NCBI RefSeq assembly: GCF_018402035.1
Contig: NZ_JAGYJN010000002.1
Span: 186,001 to 250,000, forward strand
DNA: 64,000 nt
Source: Roseicyclus sp.
Lineage (GTDB): Bacteria > Pseudomonadota > Alphaproteobacteria > Rhodobacterales > Rhodobacteraceae
Direction of reading: 5' to 3'
Shown here piece by piece: positions 16,640 through 25,598 of this stretch; the stretch's first letter is position 1, and every line of letters starts with the position of its first letter. The notes beneath the pieces are model-generated. The model was not told the DNA's origin and did no database searches. It was given only the letters and a program-made list of their open reading frames with translations. The position numbers and the translations under genes are program-made.

Positions 16640-18250
16640 ATGCTGGACATCGCCCCCCCCAACCGCCCCGCCCTGCCGCCCGAGATTGCGCGGCGACGTA
16701 CCTTTGCGATCATCTCGCACCCCGATGCGGGCAAAACCACCCTGACCGAGAAATTCTTGCTGTTTGGCGGCGCGATCCAGATGGCGGGCCAAGTCCGCGC
16801 CAAGGGCGAGGCGCGGCGCACGCGGTCGGATTTCATGCAGATGGAGAAAGATCGCGGCATTTCGGTCTCGGCCTCGGCCATGTCCTTTGATTTCGGGCGC
16901 TACCGCTTCAATCTGGTCGACACGCCCGGCCATAGCGATTTCTCGGAAGACACCTATCGCACGCTGACCGCTGTTGACGCCGCGATCATGGTGATCGACG
17001 GGGCCAAGGGTGTGGAAAGCCAGACCCAAAAGCTGTTCGAGGTCTGCCGTATGCGCGACCTGCCGATCTTGACCTTTTGTAACAAGATGGACCGCGAAAG
17101 CCGCGACACGTTCGAGATCATCGACGAAATCCAAGAGAACCTCGCCATCGATGTGACCCCGGCAAGCTGGCCCATCGGGGTGGGGCGCGAATTTGTCGGC
17201 GCCTATGACATCTTGCACGACCGGCTTGAGATTATGGACCGCGCCGACCGCAACAAGGTTGCGGAATCGATCAAGATTAGCGGTTTGGATGACCCAGCAC
17301 TGGCCAAGCATGTGCCCGCCGACCTGCTTGAAAAACTGCGCGAAGAACTCGAGATGGCGCGCGCGCTTTTGCCCGCCTTTGACCGCGACCGATTCTTGGA
17401 AGGGTCGATGACGCCGATCTGGTTTGGCTCGGCAATCAATTCCTTCGGGGTGAAAGAGTTGATGGATGGCATCGGGGAATTCGGGCCACCGCCCCAGCCC
17501 CAACGCGCCGACCCCCGCCAGATCGCCCCCGAAGAGGGCAAGGTTGCGGGTTTCGTCTTCAAGGTGCAGGCCAATATGGACCCAAAGCACCGCGACCGCG
17601 TGGCCTTTGTGCGCTTGGCCTCGGGGCATTTCGAGCGGGGCATGAAGCTGCACCATGTGCGCGCGGGCAAACCCATGGCAATCACCAACCCGGTGCTGTT
17701 TCTGGCCGCTGACCGGGAACTCGCCGAAGAAGCATGGGCAGGCGACATCATCGGCATTCCCAACCACGGGCAATTGCGCATCGGCGACACGCTGACCGAG
17801 GGTGAGGCGCTCAAGGTCACGGGCATACCCAGCTTCGCGCCGGAACTGCTCCAGACCGCGCGGGCGGGCGATCCGATGAAGGCCAAGCATATGGAAAAGG
17901 CCCTGATGCAATTCGCCGAAGAAGGGGCCGCCAAGGTCTTCAAGCCCAGCTTCGGTTCAGGCTTTATCGTGGGCGTCGTGGGTGCGCTGCAATTCGAGGT
18001 GCTGGCCAGCCGGATCGAGCTGGAATACGGGCTTCCCGTCCGGTTCGAGGGGTCGCAATTCACCTCGGCGCGCTGGGTCCATGGCCCCAAGGACGCGGTC
18101 GAGGCATTTTCGGATGCCAACAAGCAGCATATGGCCACCGATAATGACGGCGACCCGGTCTATCTGACCCGGCTGCAATGGGACATCGACCGCGTGGCGC
18201 GCGATTACCCGAAGGTCCAGCTGACCGCGACCAAGGAATTGATGGTTTAG
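16640..18250 (+). CDS. prfC: Peptide chain release factor 3
   Basis: A 536-residue translational GTPase that removes RF1/RF2 from the ribosome after termination. ARRRTFAIISHPDAGKTTLTEK is the P-loop, RTRSDFMQMEKDRGISVS the switch I segment, DTPGHSDFSEDTYR switch II and FCNKMDRE the G4 motif; the C-terminal half carries the RF3-specific domains (FGSGFIVGVVGALQFEVL). A GTG at 16619 would add seven residues; I chose the ATG because the upstream part is not family-like. Neither start has a strong ribosome site. It is followed by a cluster of three hairpins. Confidence 0.95.
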   Translation: MLDIAPPNRPALPPEIARRRTFAIISHPDAGKTTLTEKFLLFGGAIQMAGQVRAKGEARRTRSDFMQMEKDRGISVSASAMSFDFGRYRFNLVDTPGHSDFSEDTYRTLTAVDAAIMVIDGAKGVESQTQKLFEVCRMRDLPILTFCNKMDRESRDTFEIIDEIQENLAIDVTPASWPIGVGREFVGAYDILHDRLEIMDRADRNKVAESIKISGLDDPALAKHVPADLLEKLREELEMARALLPAFDRDRFLEGSMTPIWFGSAINSFGVKELMDGIGEFGPPPQPQRADPRQIAPEEGKVAGFVFKVQANMDPKHRDRVAFVRLASGHFERGMKLHHVRAGKPMAITNPVLFLAADRELAEEAWAGDIIGIPNHGQLRIGDTLTEGEALKVTGIPSFAPELLQTARAGDPMKAKHMEKALMQFAEEGAAKVFKPSFGSGFIVGVVGALQFEVLASRIELEYGLPVRFEGSQFTSARWVHGPKDAVEAFSDANKQHMATDNDGDPVYLTRLQWDIDRVARDYPKVQLTATKELMV

Positions 18251-18257
18251 GGAAGGG

Positions 18258-18325
18258 CCGAAAAACCCCGGTTTTTCGGTTGGGGAAACCCGGGTTTTCC
18301 CCCGCGTTTTCCGTCAAGAAAACGC
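18258..18325. repeat. Double palindrome, copy 2, plus a third hairpin (probable terminator of prfC)
   Basis: Starting eight bases after the prfC stop are arms CCGAAAAAC/GTTTTTCGG (18258-18279), then GGGGAAACCC/GGGTTTTCCCC (18282-18303), both near copies of the pair at 2009-2052, and then a hairpin with arms GCGTTTT/AAAACGC (18304-18325). Three hairpins in tandem before the next plus-strand gene suggest transcription termination or mRNA 3'-end protection. Confidence 0.7.
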
Positions 18326-18366
18326 CCCCAGTCCCGCCCGCGATTAACGCGGGCTTAACCAACGGC

Positions 18367-18876
18367 ATGGCAAGCAAGGCCATGATCCGATGCGCGCGCA
18401 CCATCTTGATGCTGTTGCTCTTGCCCCTGATGGCATGCACAGGCGGCGCTTTGTCCAATGACCGCAGCGCGATCAGCGGCGTCTATTCCGTCCAAACAGC
18501 GATCTCGGATCATCCGCATCATGTGCTCATCGGCCATGTGATCATCGCCGATCATGGGGCAACGCGTGCCCATGCGCTGGTGATCGGCCAGCGACGCGAT
18601 GGGGTGCATCGCCTCAGCTTCGATGCAGCATGGCGCGATGGGGTCATGCTGTCCTTCCGTAAGGAACATGGCACGGGCTGCACCCATGGCCATTGCCGCG
18701 ATGCAACCGTGGGCATGATCTTGCTCAGCGCGCCCTTGTTTCAGATCGCCCAAGCCCAAGGGCTTGCCGCCCGCCTGATTGGCCCATCTGGAGCCATCGA
18801 CATCTTTGCCCCCGCCGCCTTGTTCAACGAGGCCGCCGCGCGCGCGGCCGATATGGTGCCAGACGACCTCGTTTGA
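18367..18876 (+). CDS. Hypothetical lipoprotein
   Basis: A 169-residue protein of unknown function. Residues 1-24 form a lipoprotein signal peptide with a basic start, a hydrophobic core (TILMLLLLPLMAC) and the lipobox LMAC, so the mature protein should be lipid-anchored with Cys at position 24 or so. The mature part contains several His residues (HPHHVLIGHVIIADHG) and two Cys in CTHGHC, which might bind a metal, but no known domain is recognised. A shorter start at 18382 keeps the signal peptide. It stands alone between the prfC terminator and the RNA helicase gene. Confidence 0.68.
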   Translation: MASKAMIRCARTILMLLLLPLMACTGGALSNDRSAISGVYSVQTAISDHPHHVLIGHVIIADHGATRAHALVIGQRRDGVHRLSFDAAWRDGVMLSFRKEHGTGCTHGHCRDATVGMILLSAPLFQIAQAQGLAARLIGPSGAIDIFAPAALFNEAAARAADMVPDDLV

Positions 18877-19009
18877 CGCGGCGGCTGTTTTCGCCTATGT
18901 GCAGGCCAGCCCCGCGATCCGCGTTGGGGCGATCGATCCGCGGAGCGCGCAGGATAGCATGCGCTCCAACTCACCCATGCCGGGACTGTCCCGGTCAGAC
19001 TGGACGCAT

Positions 19010-20743
19010 ATGACAAGCTTTTCCGACCTCAACCTTAATCCCAAGGTTCTGAAAGCCGTAGCCGAAACAGGTTACGAAACCCCCACCCCGATCCAAGCCG
19101 GTGCCATCCCCCCCGCCCTCGAAGGGCGCGATGTCTTGGGGATCGCCCAGACCGGCACGGGCAAGACTGCCAGCTTCACGCTGCCGATGATCACGATCCT
19201 TGCCCGTGGCCGCGCCCGCGCGCGCATGCCGCGCAGCTTGGTTTTGTGCCCGACGCGCGAACTCGCCGCCCAAGTGGCCGAGAATTTCGACACCTACGCC
19301 AAGCATGTGAAACTGACCAAGGCGCTGTTGATCGGTGGCGTCAGCTTCAAAGAGCAAGACATGCTGATCGACAAGGGTGTCGATGTGTTGATCGCGACCC
19401 CCGGTCGCCTGCTCGACCATTTCGAGCGCGGCAAGCTGATCTTGACCGACGTCAAGGTGATGGTGGTCGATGAGGCCGACCGGATGCTCGACATGGGCTT
19501 TATCCCCGATATCGAGCGGATTTTCGGCCTTGTCCCCTTTACCCGGCAAACGCTTTTCTTCTCGGCCACCATGGCGCCCGAGATTGAGCGAATTACCAAC
19601 ACCTTCTTGTCGAACCCCGCAAGGATCGAAGTGGCCCGCCAAGCCAGCGCATCGGAAACCATCGAACAGCGTTTGTTGGAATTCCGCCCCTCGCGGCGTG
19701 ACCGTGAAACGGCCGCCTCAGAAAAGCGCATGATGCTGCGCGCCGCCATCGAGGCCGAAGGTCCGGCTTGCAGCAACGCCATCATCTTTTGCAACCGCAA
19801 GGTCGATGTCGATATTGTTGCGAAGTCGCTCAAGAAATATGGCTATGACGCCGAACCAATCCATGGCGATCTAGAGCAATCACACCGCACCCGCACGCTC
19901 GATGGGTTCCGCGAGGGTAAGCTGCGCTTCCTTGTGGCCTCGGATGTGGCCGCACGCGGGCTTGATATTCCCAGCGTCAGCCATGTGTTCAACTACGACC
20001 TGCCCAGCCATGCCGAGGATTATGTCCACCGCATCGGTCGCACTGGGCGCGCGGGTCGCTCGGGCGTTGCGATCTCGATCGCGGTTCCGTCAGATGACAA
20101 ATACCTCAGTGCGATCGAAGCGCTGATCACCAAGCCCATTCCTCGCGGCGCATTGCCGTGGAGCCCGGCGGGCAGCACGACCACTGAGACCGCGCCGCAA
20201 GCCACAGCCGCCGGTGCGCCGGACAGGGCCGAAGATCGCGGCGACGAGAGATCGGCCAGCGGGCGGAGCCGGTCACGCCGTGGGCGCGGCAAGAACGGGC
20301 GCGGCGACGCGACAACCGAGGCCGCCCCAAGGCCCGTCGCACCCGCAGCCGCCCCAGAGGTCACAGACGAGGTGCAAACTGCACCGCCCCCTGCCCGCTT
20401 TGAGCGCCCCGCCCAACAAGACCGCGAAAGAGATCGCACTTGGGGCAACCGCGACCGTGGGCGCGGCGGTGATCGCGTCACAGGCATGGGCGATCATCTG
20501 CCCGATTTCATCGCGCTTAGCTTTGACGAACGCCGCGGCGGCCCGCCACGCCCCTTTACCCCCGACGAGGATGAGAGCGAGGATCAGCATGATCCCGCAA
20601 TCGCCGAAGACACGGCAGAGGCAAAGGTGACTGCGACCAGCGATGCCGAAGCCCCCAAGCCCAAGCGCCGCCGCCGGAAAAAGACCGAAACAGCGGTTGT
20701 CGGTGCTGATCACACCGAGACCTCCGAGGCAGGTGCTGCCTAA
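19010..20743 (+). CDS. DEAD-box ATP-dependent RNA helicase (RhlE-like)
   Basis: A 577-residue helicase that remodels RNA in ribosome assembly or decay. All motifs are visible: YETPTPIQ (Q), AQTGTGKT (I), PTRELA (Ia), TPGRLLDH (Ib), DEADRMLDMGF (II), SAT (III), ASDVAARGLDIPSV (V) and HRIGRTGRAGRSG (VI). After about residue 385 follows a 190-residue low-complexity tail rich in Arg-Gly, Pro/Ala and Asp/Glu with a final KPKRRRRKK basic block, likely for unspecific RNA binding. The ATG at 19010 begins the conserved TSFSDLNL segment. The gene ends in a clear terminator and faces rnj, whose product also acts on RNA. Confidence 0.93.
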   Translation: MTSFSDLNLNPKVLKAVAETGYETPTPIQAGAIPPALEGRDVLGIAQTGTGKTASFTLPMITILARGRARARMPRSLVLCPTRELAAQVAENFDTYAKHVKLTKALLIGGVSFKEQDMLIDKGVDVLIATPGRLLDHFERGKLILTDVKVMVVDEADRMLDMGFIPDIERIFGLVPFTRQTLFFSATMAPEIERITNTFLSNPARIEVARQASASETIEQRLLEFRPSRRDRETAASEKRMMLRAAIEAEGPACSNAIIFCNRKVDVDIVAKSLKKYGYDAEPIHGDLEQSHRTRTLDGFREGKLRFLVASDVAARGLDIPSVSHVFNYDLPSHAEDYVHRIGRTGRAGRSGVAISIAVPSDDKYLSAIEALITKPIPRGALPWSPAGSTTTETAPQATAAGAPDRAEDRGDERSASGRSRSRRGRGKNGRGDATTEAAPRPVAPAAAPEVTDEVQTAPPPARFERPAQQDRERDRTWGNRDRGRGGDRVTGMGDHLPDFIALSFDERRGGPPRPFTPDEDESEDQHDPAIAEDTAEAKVTATSDAEAPKPKRRRRKKTETAVVGADHTETSEAGAA

Positions 20744-20748
20744 AACGG

Positions 20749-20781
20749 AAAAGGGATCGCCATCAAAGCGATCCCTTTTTT
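20749..20781. terminator. Rho-independent terminator between the RNA helicase gene and rnj
   Basis: A perfect ten-base stem (AAGGGATCGC at 20751-20760 and its complement at 20768-20777) with a seven-base loop is followed by a T-run to 20781. It ends the helicase transcript; on the opposite strand the hairpin is followed by a short T-run too, so it may also stop the long nuo-rnj transcript. Confidence 0.9.
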
Positions 20782-20810
20782 CATGAACGAAGGCTTTGAC
20801 GCGCAGCGCT

Positions 20811-20926
20811 TAGAGCGTGTCGCGTTCTATCGCATTCACCGCAACAGGCGAACGCGTTATGCCTTGCAAACGCTGCCTCGCCTGTTGCGGTGAATACAGC
20901 GGACTGCTCAAACGCGACACGCTCTA
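20811..20926. repeat. MITE-like 116-bp nested inverted repeat
   Basis: The outer arms are a perfect 16-base inverted repeat (TAGAGCGTGTCGCGTT at 20811-20826, complement at 20911-20926). Inner arms of 18 bases (20834-20851 and 20878-20895) are also perfect, so the element can fold into a long interrupted hairpin. Ends beginning TAGAGCGTGTCGCG resemble small dispersed repeats seen in other alphaproteobacteria. No target-site duplication is evident. The right end supplies the TAG stop of rnj. Confidence 0.8.
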
Positions 20927-22600
20927 GGCGGCCATCAGCCTTTGGATCAGCACCGTGACCTCGGGCTTTTTACCGATCTCGATCAGGCACAAGTTACGTA
21001 CGGCACGGCGCACGGCCTCTTCCAGACGATCATCATCATTGACGGTTTTGGCGTTGAAGCGCGGCATCGCCTCGGCCAGTTCCTCTTCGATCATGGCGGC
21101 CAGATCGTCGCCCTTGCCCGTCACCTCGGGCAGGCCGCGCAGCGCGACCCAGCTGTCTTCGATCAGCACATCATCTTCATCGACGATTACGGCGACCGCG
21201 ACCAAGCCGTTCAGCGCCAGCTTCATCCGATCACGGATCACCCCATCGAGCGCGCCGACAAAGGCCGACCCGTCCAGATAGGTTTTAGCGACATCGATAT
21301 ATTCCACGATGCGCGGCGCATTGCCCGACAGCTCCACCATCGAGCCATTGGCCGCCACGATCCCTGCCATCCCCTTGGAGAGCGCAAGCTGCGCATGTTC
21401 GCGCAGATGGCGGTATTCGCCGTGACAGGGGATCAGGATCTTGGGGCGCAAGATGTCGTGCATCGCTTCCAGATCGGGGCGGTTGGCATGACCCGAGACA
21501 TGGTAGAACCCATGGCTATCGTCGATCACATCGACACCTTTTTCGGCCAGCGCATTCTTGATCCGGCTGACGGGCACCTCGTTGCCGGGAATGGTCTTGG
21601 AGGAGAACAGGAACATATCCCCCTCTTTCATCTCATGGCCCAGATAGCTGCCCCGCCCGAGCGAGGCCGAGGCCGCGCGGCGTTCACCCTGTGAGCCGGT
21701 GACGATCAGCATCAGGTTCTCGCGCGGGACATCGAGCGCGTCCTCTGGGCTGAGCGTGCGGGGAAAGCCTTTCAGCACACCCGCCTCTTCGCCCGCGCTG
21801 ACCATCCGCTTCATCGCGCGCCCCATCAGGCAGATGGACCGCCCATTGGCCACGCCCGCATCAGCCAGCGTTTTCAGCCGCGCGATGTTGGAGGCGAAGG
21901 TGGTGGCCACCACCAACCCCTTGGCACCCGCGATCAATTCCCCGATGGGTTCGGGCAACTGGCTCTCAGAACGGCCGGGATGGCGATTAAAGATATTGGT
22001 CGAGTCGCAGATATAGGCCAACACGCCGTCTTGGCCGATCTGGCGCCACAGATCCTCATCAAAGGCTTCGCCGACAATCGGGTTGCGGTCGATCTTGAAA
22101 TCGCCCGAATGCACCACGCGGCCCACCGGCGTGTCGATCACCAGCGCCGAGGCTTCGGGGATCGAATGGCTGACCGGGGCGAATTGCACCGTGAAGGGGC
22201 CAGCCTTGACCGTGCCGGGCCAAACGGGGGCCACATGCACCGGATCGATGGATTGGCCTGCATCTTCAAGTTTGCGCTTGGCATGGACGGCGGTGAAGGC
22301 GCGGCAATGGATGGGCGCGCGCAGCCGCGACCACAGATGGCCCACCGCACCCACGTGATCCTCATGGGCGTGGGTGATAAAGATCGCATCGATCCGGTCG
22401 CGTCGCGCCTCGAGCCAGGCGATATCGGGCAAGATCAAATCGACACCGGGTTGGCCATCCATATCGGGAAAGCCCACGCCCAGATCGACCACGATCAGCC
22501 GCTCTTTTTCGACGGGGCCGTAGCCATAGACGTAAGCATTCACGCCGATCTCCCCCGCGCCGCCGAGGGGGAGGTAGATCAGCCGGTTCCGGTCTGTCAT
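20924..22600 (-). CDS. rnj: Ribonuclease J
   Basis: A 558-residue metallo-beta-lactamase/beta-CASP ribonuclease with 5'-3' exo- and endonuclease activity in mRNA decay and rRNA processing. The metal motif ITHAHEDHVGAVGHLW is at about residue 73, HSGDFKIDRNP and PCHGEYRHLREH further on, and a C-terminal domain of about 130 residues follows. It is the last gene of the nuo-birA-coaX-rnj transcript and overlaps the coaX stop by four bases. Its stop codon lies inside the right terminal repeat of the MITE-like element, which suggests that an insertion reset the end of the protein. Confidence 0.93.
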   Translation of the reverse strand: MTDRNRLIYLPLGGAGEIGVNAYVYGYGPVEKERLIVVDLGVGFPDMDGQPGVDLILPDIAWLEARRDRIDAIFITHAHEDHVGAVGHLWSRLRAPIHCRAFTAVHAKRKLEDAGQSIDPVHVAPVWPGTVKAGPFTVQFAPVSHSIPEASALVIDTPVGRVVHSGDFKIDRNPIVGEAFDEDLWRQIGQDGVLAYICDSTNIFNRHPGRSESQLPEPIGELIAGAKGLVVATTFASNIARLKTLADAGVANGRSICLMGRAMKRMVSAGEEAGVLKGFPRTLSPEDALDVPRENLMLIVTGSQGERRAASASLGRGSYLGHEMKEGDMFLFSSKTIPGNEVPVSRIKNALAEKGVDVIDDSHGFYHVSGHANRPDLEAMHDILRPKILIPCHGEYRHLREHAQLALSKGMAGIVAANGSMVELSGNAPRIVEYIDVAKTYLDGSAFVGALDGVIRDRMKLALNGLVAVAVIVDEDDVLIEDSWVALRGLPEVTGKGDDLAAMIEEELAEAMPRFNAKTVNDDDRLEEAVRRAVRNLCLIEIGKKPEVTVLIQRLMAA

Positions 22601-23376
22601 ATGCTGCCTTGGTCCTTATTATATTGGTGGATGACCGTCAGGCCATGCATGGTCAAATCATCTTCGATCCGGTCAAATAGCACATCACCTTGCGAGAACA
22701 ACGAGGCAAGACCGCCCGTTCCGATGATGCGCATGGGCCGATCATATTCGCCGCGGATGCGATCGCAAACTCCGCGCACAAGTCCCACATATCCCCAAAA
22801 CACACCCGACTGCATACAGGCAACCGTATTCGTGCCGATCACGCGCTGTGGCTTGGTCACATCGACGTGCGGCAGTGCGGCGGCGGCATGGTGCAGCGCC
22901 TCGAGGCTGAGGTTCACACCCGGCGCGATCACGCCGCCCACATAGGCCCCGTCATGGGCCACGACATCAAAGGTGGTGGCGGTGCCGAAGTCGACCACGA
23001 TCAAATCGCCGCCATGGCGCTGATAGGCACCGGCCGTATTGACCAGCCGGTCGGGGCCCACTTGCGTGCCTGCATCCACCCGTGGCGGGTGCGGCAACAG
23101 GCATTCGGGCTTGCCCACCACCAGCGGGCGGCAATCGAAATAGCGATCGCACAGCACCCTTAGGTTGAAAACCACGCGCGGCACGGTCGAGGACAAGATC
23201 ACCTCGGTGATCGCGATCTCGATCTTGTGATGGCCCATCAGCGTTGAGAACCAGACGTAGTATTGATCGGCCGTGCGCTGATGGTCGGTCGCGGTGCGCA
23301 AGGTGCACAAGAACCGCGCGCCATCCCAGACGCTGAAGACCGTATTGGTATTGCCGCAATCGATGCAGAGAAGCAT
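22597..23376 (-). CDS. coaX: Type III pantothenate kinase
   Basis: A 259-residue kinase for the first step of coenzyme A synthesis, of the CoaX type (actin-like ATPase fold, not inhibited by CoA). It begins with LLCIDCGNTNTVFSVWDG (phosphate-1 motif), has PDRLVNTAGAY and VVDFGTATTFDVV in the middle, and GGVIAPGVNLSLEALH after it. The ATG at 23376 starts the conserved segment; an upstream frame adds a non-family leader. It lies between birA and rnj, overlapping rnj by four bases. Confidence 0.94.
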   Translation of the reverse strand: MLLCIDCGNTNTVFSVWDGARFLCTLRTATDHQRTADQYYVWFSTLMGHHKIEIAITEVILSSTVPRVVFNLRVLCDRYFDCRPLVVGKPECLLPHPPRVDAGTQVGPDRLVNTAGAYQRHGGDLIVVDFGTATTFDVVAHDGAYVGGVIAPGVNLSLEALHHAAAALPHVDVTKPQRVIGTNTVACMQSGVFWGYVGLVRGVCDRIRGEYDRPMRIIGTGGLASLFSQGDVLFDRIEDDLTMHGLTVIHQYNKDQGSI

Positions 23377-23389
23377 GTGAGCCCCCCAA

Positions 23390-24151
23390 TCAGAAGAAAA
23401 TATCGGCCGCCGCAATCTGCTGGCGACCTTTGGGTGTTTCCAACACGAGTTGCCCGTCCATGTCTATCTCGACAAAGGTGCCCGTGATCTCATCACGCAT
23501 CATGCGTGCGGTCATGCTTTGGCCGATACGCGCGGCATGTTGCAGCCATGCGCTGCGGATCGGGCCAAAGCCATAGGTGGTGAACTGCGCTTCCCAGCGG
23601 GCGAAATGCTGGGCGAGATGGGTCAGGAAATCCTCGGGCGTGATGACGATGCCTGTTTCGCCCAAAAGGCTGACAGGGGCCAGCGCGCCCGGCTCGAGCA
23701 GGGCTGCATCGGGGGTGGCGGCAAGATTGACGCCGATCCCGATCACAAGCGCCTCGACCCGCCCACCTGCACCGCTGCTTTCCAGCAAGATGCCCGCCAG
23801 TTTGCCACCATTGAGCAGCACATCATTGGGCCATTTCAGCGTAAAGAGCTCGGCCCGGCCCGTAACCGCGACCAAAGCGTCGCGCAGCGCCAGTGCCGCC
23901 ACGAAAGACCGCAGCGCCGCCTGTGCGGGTGGCCCCGCCGGGCGCATAACGAGCGAGGCGGCAAAATTGCCCTCGGGCATGGACCAAACCCGCCCGCGTC
24001 GCCCGCGCCCCGCGGTTTGCGCCAGCGCGCAGATCCATGTGGGGGCGGCCATGTCAGGGGCACGGCGCGCGCCTTCGGCCATGGTGCTGTCGGTCGCGGG
24101 CAGGATCAGCCGATCCACACCCACGGGCCAATCAGGGCGTTCAGCGGACAA
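23390..24151 (-). CDS. birA: Biotin-[acetyl-CoA-carboxylase] ligase, monofunctional
   Basis: A 253-residue enzyme that attaches biotin to the biotin-carrier domain of carboxylases. [17 protein letters not shown] contains the biotinyl-adenylate loop GRGRRGR, and [19 protein letters not shown] contains the catalytic Lys. There is no N-terminal helix-turn-helix, so it is not a repressor, unlike E. coli BirA. It overlaps the end of nuoN by 11 bases and is thus part of the nuo transcript. A likely client in this window is the biotin subunit of methylcrotonyl-CoA carboxylase (liuD). Confidence 0.93.
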   Translation of the reverse strand: MSAERPDWPVGVDRLILPATDSTMAEGARRAPDMAAPTWICALAQTAGRGRRGRVWSMPEGNFAASLVMRPAGPPAQAALRSFVAALALRDALVAVTGRAELFTLKWPNDVLLNGGKLAGILLESSGAGGRVEALVIGIGVNLAATPDAALLEPGALAPVSLLGETGIVITPEDFLTHLAQHFARWEAQFTTYGFGPIRSAWLQHAARIGQSMTARMMRDEITGTFVEIDMDGQLVLETPKGRQQIAAADIFF

Positions 24152-25589
24152 GCGTTTCGGCCGCCTGCGCCGCCATGCTTTCCAAGCCCAACAGGTTGAC
24201 GCCGGGCAACCATGCCAGCGCGATCAACGCGGCCATCGCCATCAGCCCCGCATATTGGACAGCGCCCATGCGGCCATCAAGACCCTCACGCGCTTGGCCG
24301 AAATACATCAAATAAACGATGCGCAGGTAGTAATACGCCCCGATGACCGAGGCGATCACACCCGCAATCGCAAGCCACGCCATGCCCGCATCGACCGCCG
24401 CCAACAGCACGGCATATTTGCCGAAAAAGCCCACCATCGGCGGCACGCCCGCAAGGCTGAACATCAAGATCAACAGGGCCAGCGCCTTGGTGCCTTCGCG
24501 GCTGGCAAAAGACGACAGCGCGCTGATCTCGGTAACTGGGCGACCATCTTTTTCCATGCTCAAGATAAAGGCGAAGGTGCCGATATTCATCGTCACATAG
24601 ATCGCCATGTAGATCAGCATCGCGGTCACACCTTGCTCGGTGCCAGCGGCCAGCCCCATCAGCGCAAAGCCCATATGGCTGATCGAGGAATAGGCCATCA
24701 GCCGCTTGATATCGGTCTGCCCGATGGCCGCGACCGCGCCCAGAAACATCGAGAAGACAGCGAGGAAGGCCACGATCTGCTGCCAATCGCCCACGGCCCC
24801 GCCAAAGGCGTCATAGACCACGCGCGCAAACAGCGCCATCGCCGCGACCTTGGGCGCGGTGGCGAAAAGGGCCGTGATGGGGGTGGGCGCGCCCTCGTAA
24901 ACATCGGGTGTCCACATGTGGAAGGGGGCGGCTGAGACCTTGAAGGCAAGGCCCGCCATCACGAAGACCAGACCGAAGAGTAGGCCCAAGGGCATCTCGC
25001 CCGCTGTTGCCGTTTCGATAATGCCCGAGAACAGCGTGGTGCCGGCATAGCCATAGGTCAGCGATGCGCCATAAAGCAAAAGCCCCGAAGACAGCGCGCC
25101 AAGGATGAAATATTTCAGCCCCGCTTCGGTCGAGCGGACGCTATCACGGCGGAGCGAGGCGATGACGTAAAGCGCCAGCGATTGCAGCTCGAGCCCCATG
25201 TAAAGCGCGATCAGATCACCGGCCGAGACCATCACCATCATGCCCACGACCGAAAGCGTCACCAGCACCGGGTATTCAAACCGCAAGATATCGGCCTTTT
25301 GCATGTAGTCGCGCCCGATCAGCAAGACCGCCGCGGCAGAAAGCAAAATGGTGATCTTGGCAAAGCGCGCAAAAGCGTCATCGACGAACATGCCGCCAAA
25401 GGCCATGCTTGTGCCATCCGCCGTGACGCCGATGTAAAAGGCGATCACGACAAAGATCAGCGCCGTGCCCGATGTCAGCGTCGCGGCCATACCATCTTTG
25501 CTGGTATAGACAGCCGCCATCAGTGCGCCCATCGCGAAAAGCGACAGCACGATCTCGGGGATCAGAATGGCAAGGTCCGCGCCGGTCAT
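24141..25589 (-). CDS. nuoN: NADH-quinone oxidoreductase subunit N
   Basis: A 482-residue antiporter-like membrane subunit of complex I with about 14 helices, one of three proton-pumping paralogues in the membrane arm. The core motif [18 protein letters not shown] and the preceding [15 protein letters not shown] hold the Lys/His residues of the channel. It follows nuoM with a ten-base gap and ends inside birA. It is the last complex I structural gene in the operon. Confidence 0.96.
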   Translation of the reverse strand: MTGADLAILIPEIVLSLFAMGALMAAVYTSKDGMAATLTSGTALIFVVIAFYIGVTADGTSMAFGGMFVDDAFARFAKITILLSAAAVLLIGRDYMQKADILRFEYPVLVTLSVVGMMVMVSAGDLIALYMGLELQSLALYVIASLRRDSVRSTEAGLKYFILGALSSGLLLYGASLTYGYAGTTLFSGIIETATAGEMPLGLLFGLVFVMAGLAFKVSAAPFHMWTPDVYEGAPTPITALFATAPKVAAMALFARVVYDAFGGAVGDWQQIVAFLAVFSMFLGAVAAIGQTDIKRLMAYSSISHMGFALMGLAAGTEQGVTAMLIYMAIYVTMNIGTFAFILSMEKDGRPVTEISALSSFASREGTKALALLILMFSLAGVPPMVGFFGKYAVLLAAVDAGMAWLAIAGVIASVIGAYYYLRIVYLMYFGQAREGLDGRMGAVQYAGLMAMAALIALAWLPGVNLLGLESMAAQAAETLVR

Positions 25590-25598
25590 CGGATTACC

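Noticed and set aside
16226-17911. A 561-codon open frame antisense to prfC
   Set aside because: The composition is typical of a GC-rich shadow frame (rich in Arg, His, Gly, no recognisable motif), while the plus strand encodes a complete RF3.
20811-20926. Complete insertion sequence
   Set aside because: At 116 bp it has no room for a transposase, and no target-site duplication was found; only a MITE-like element is supported.
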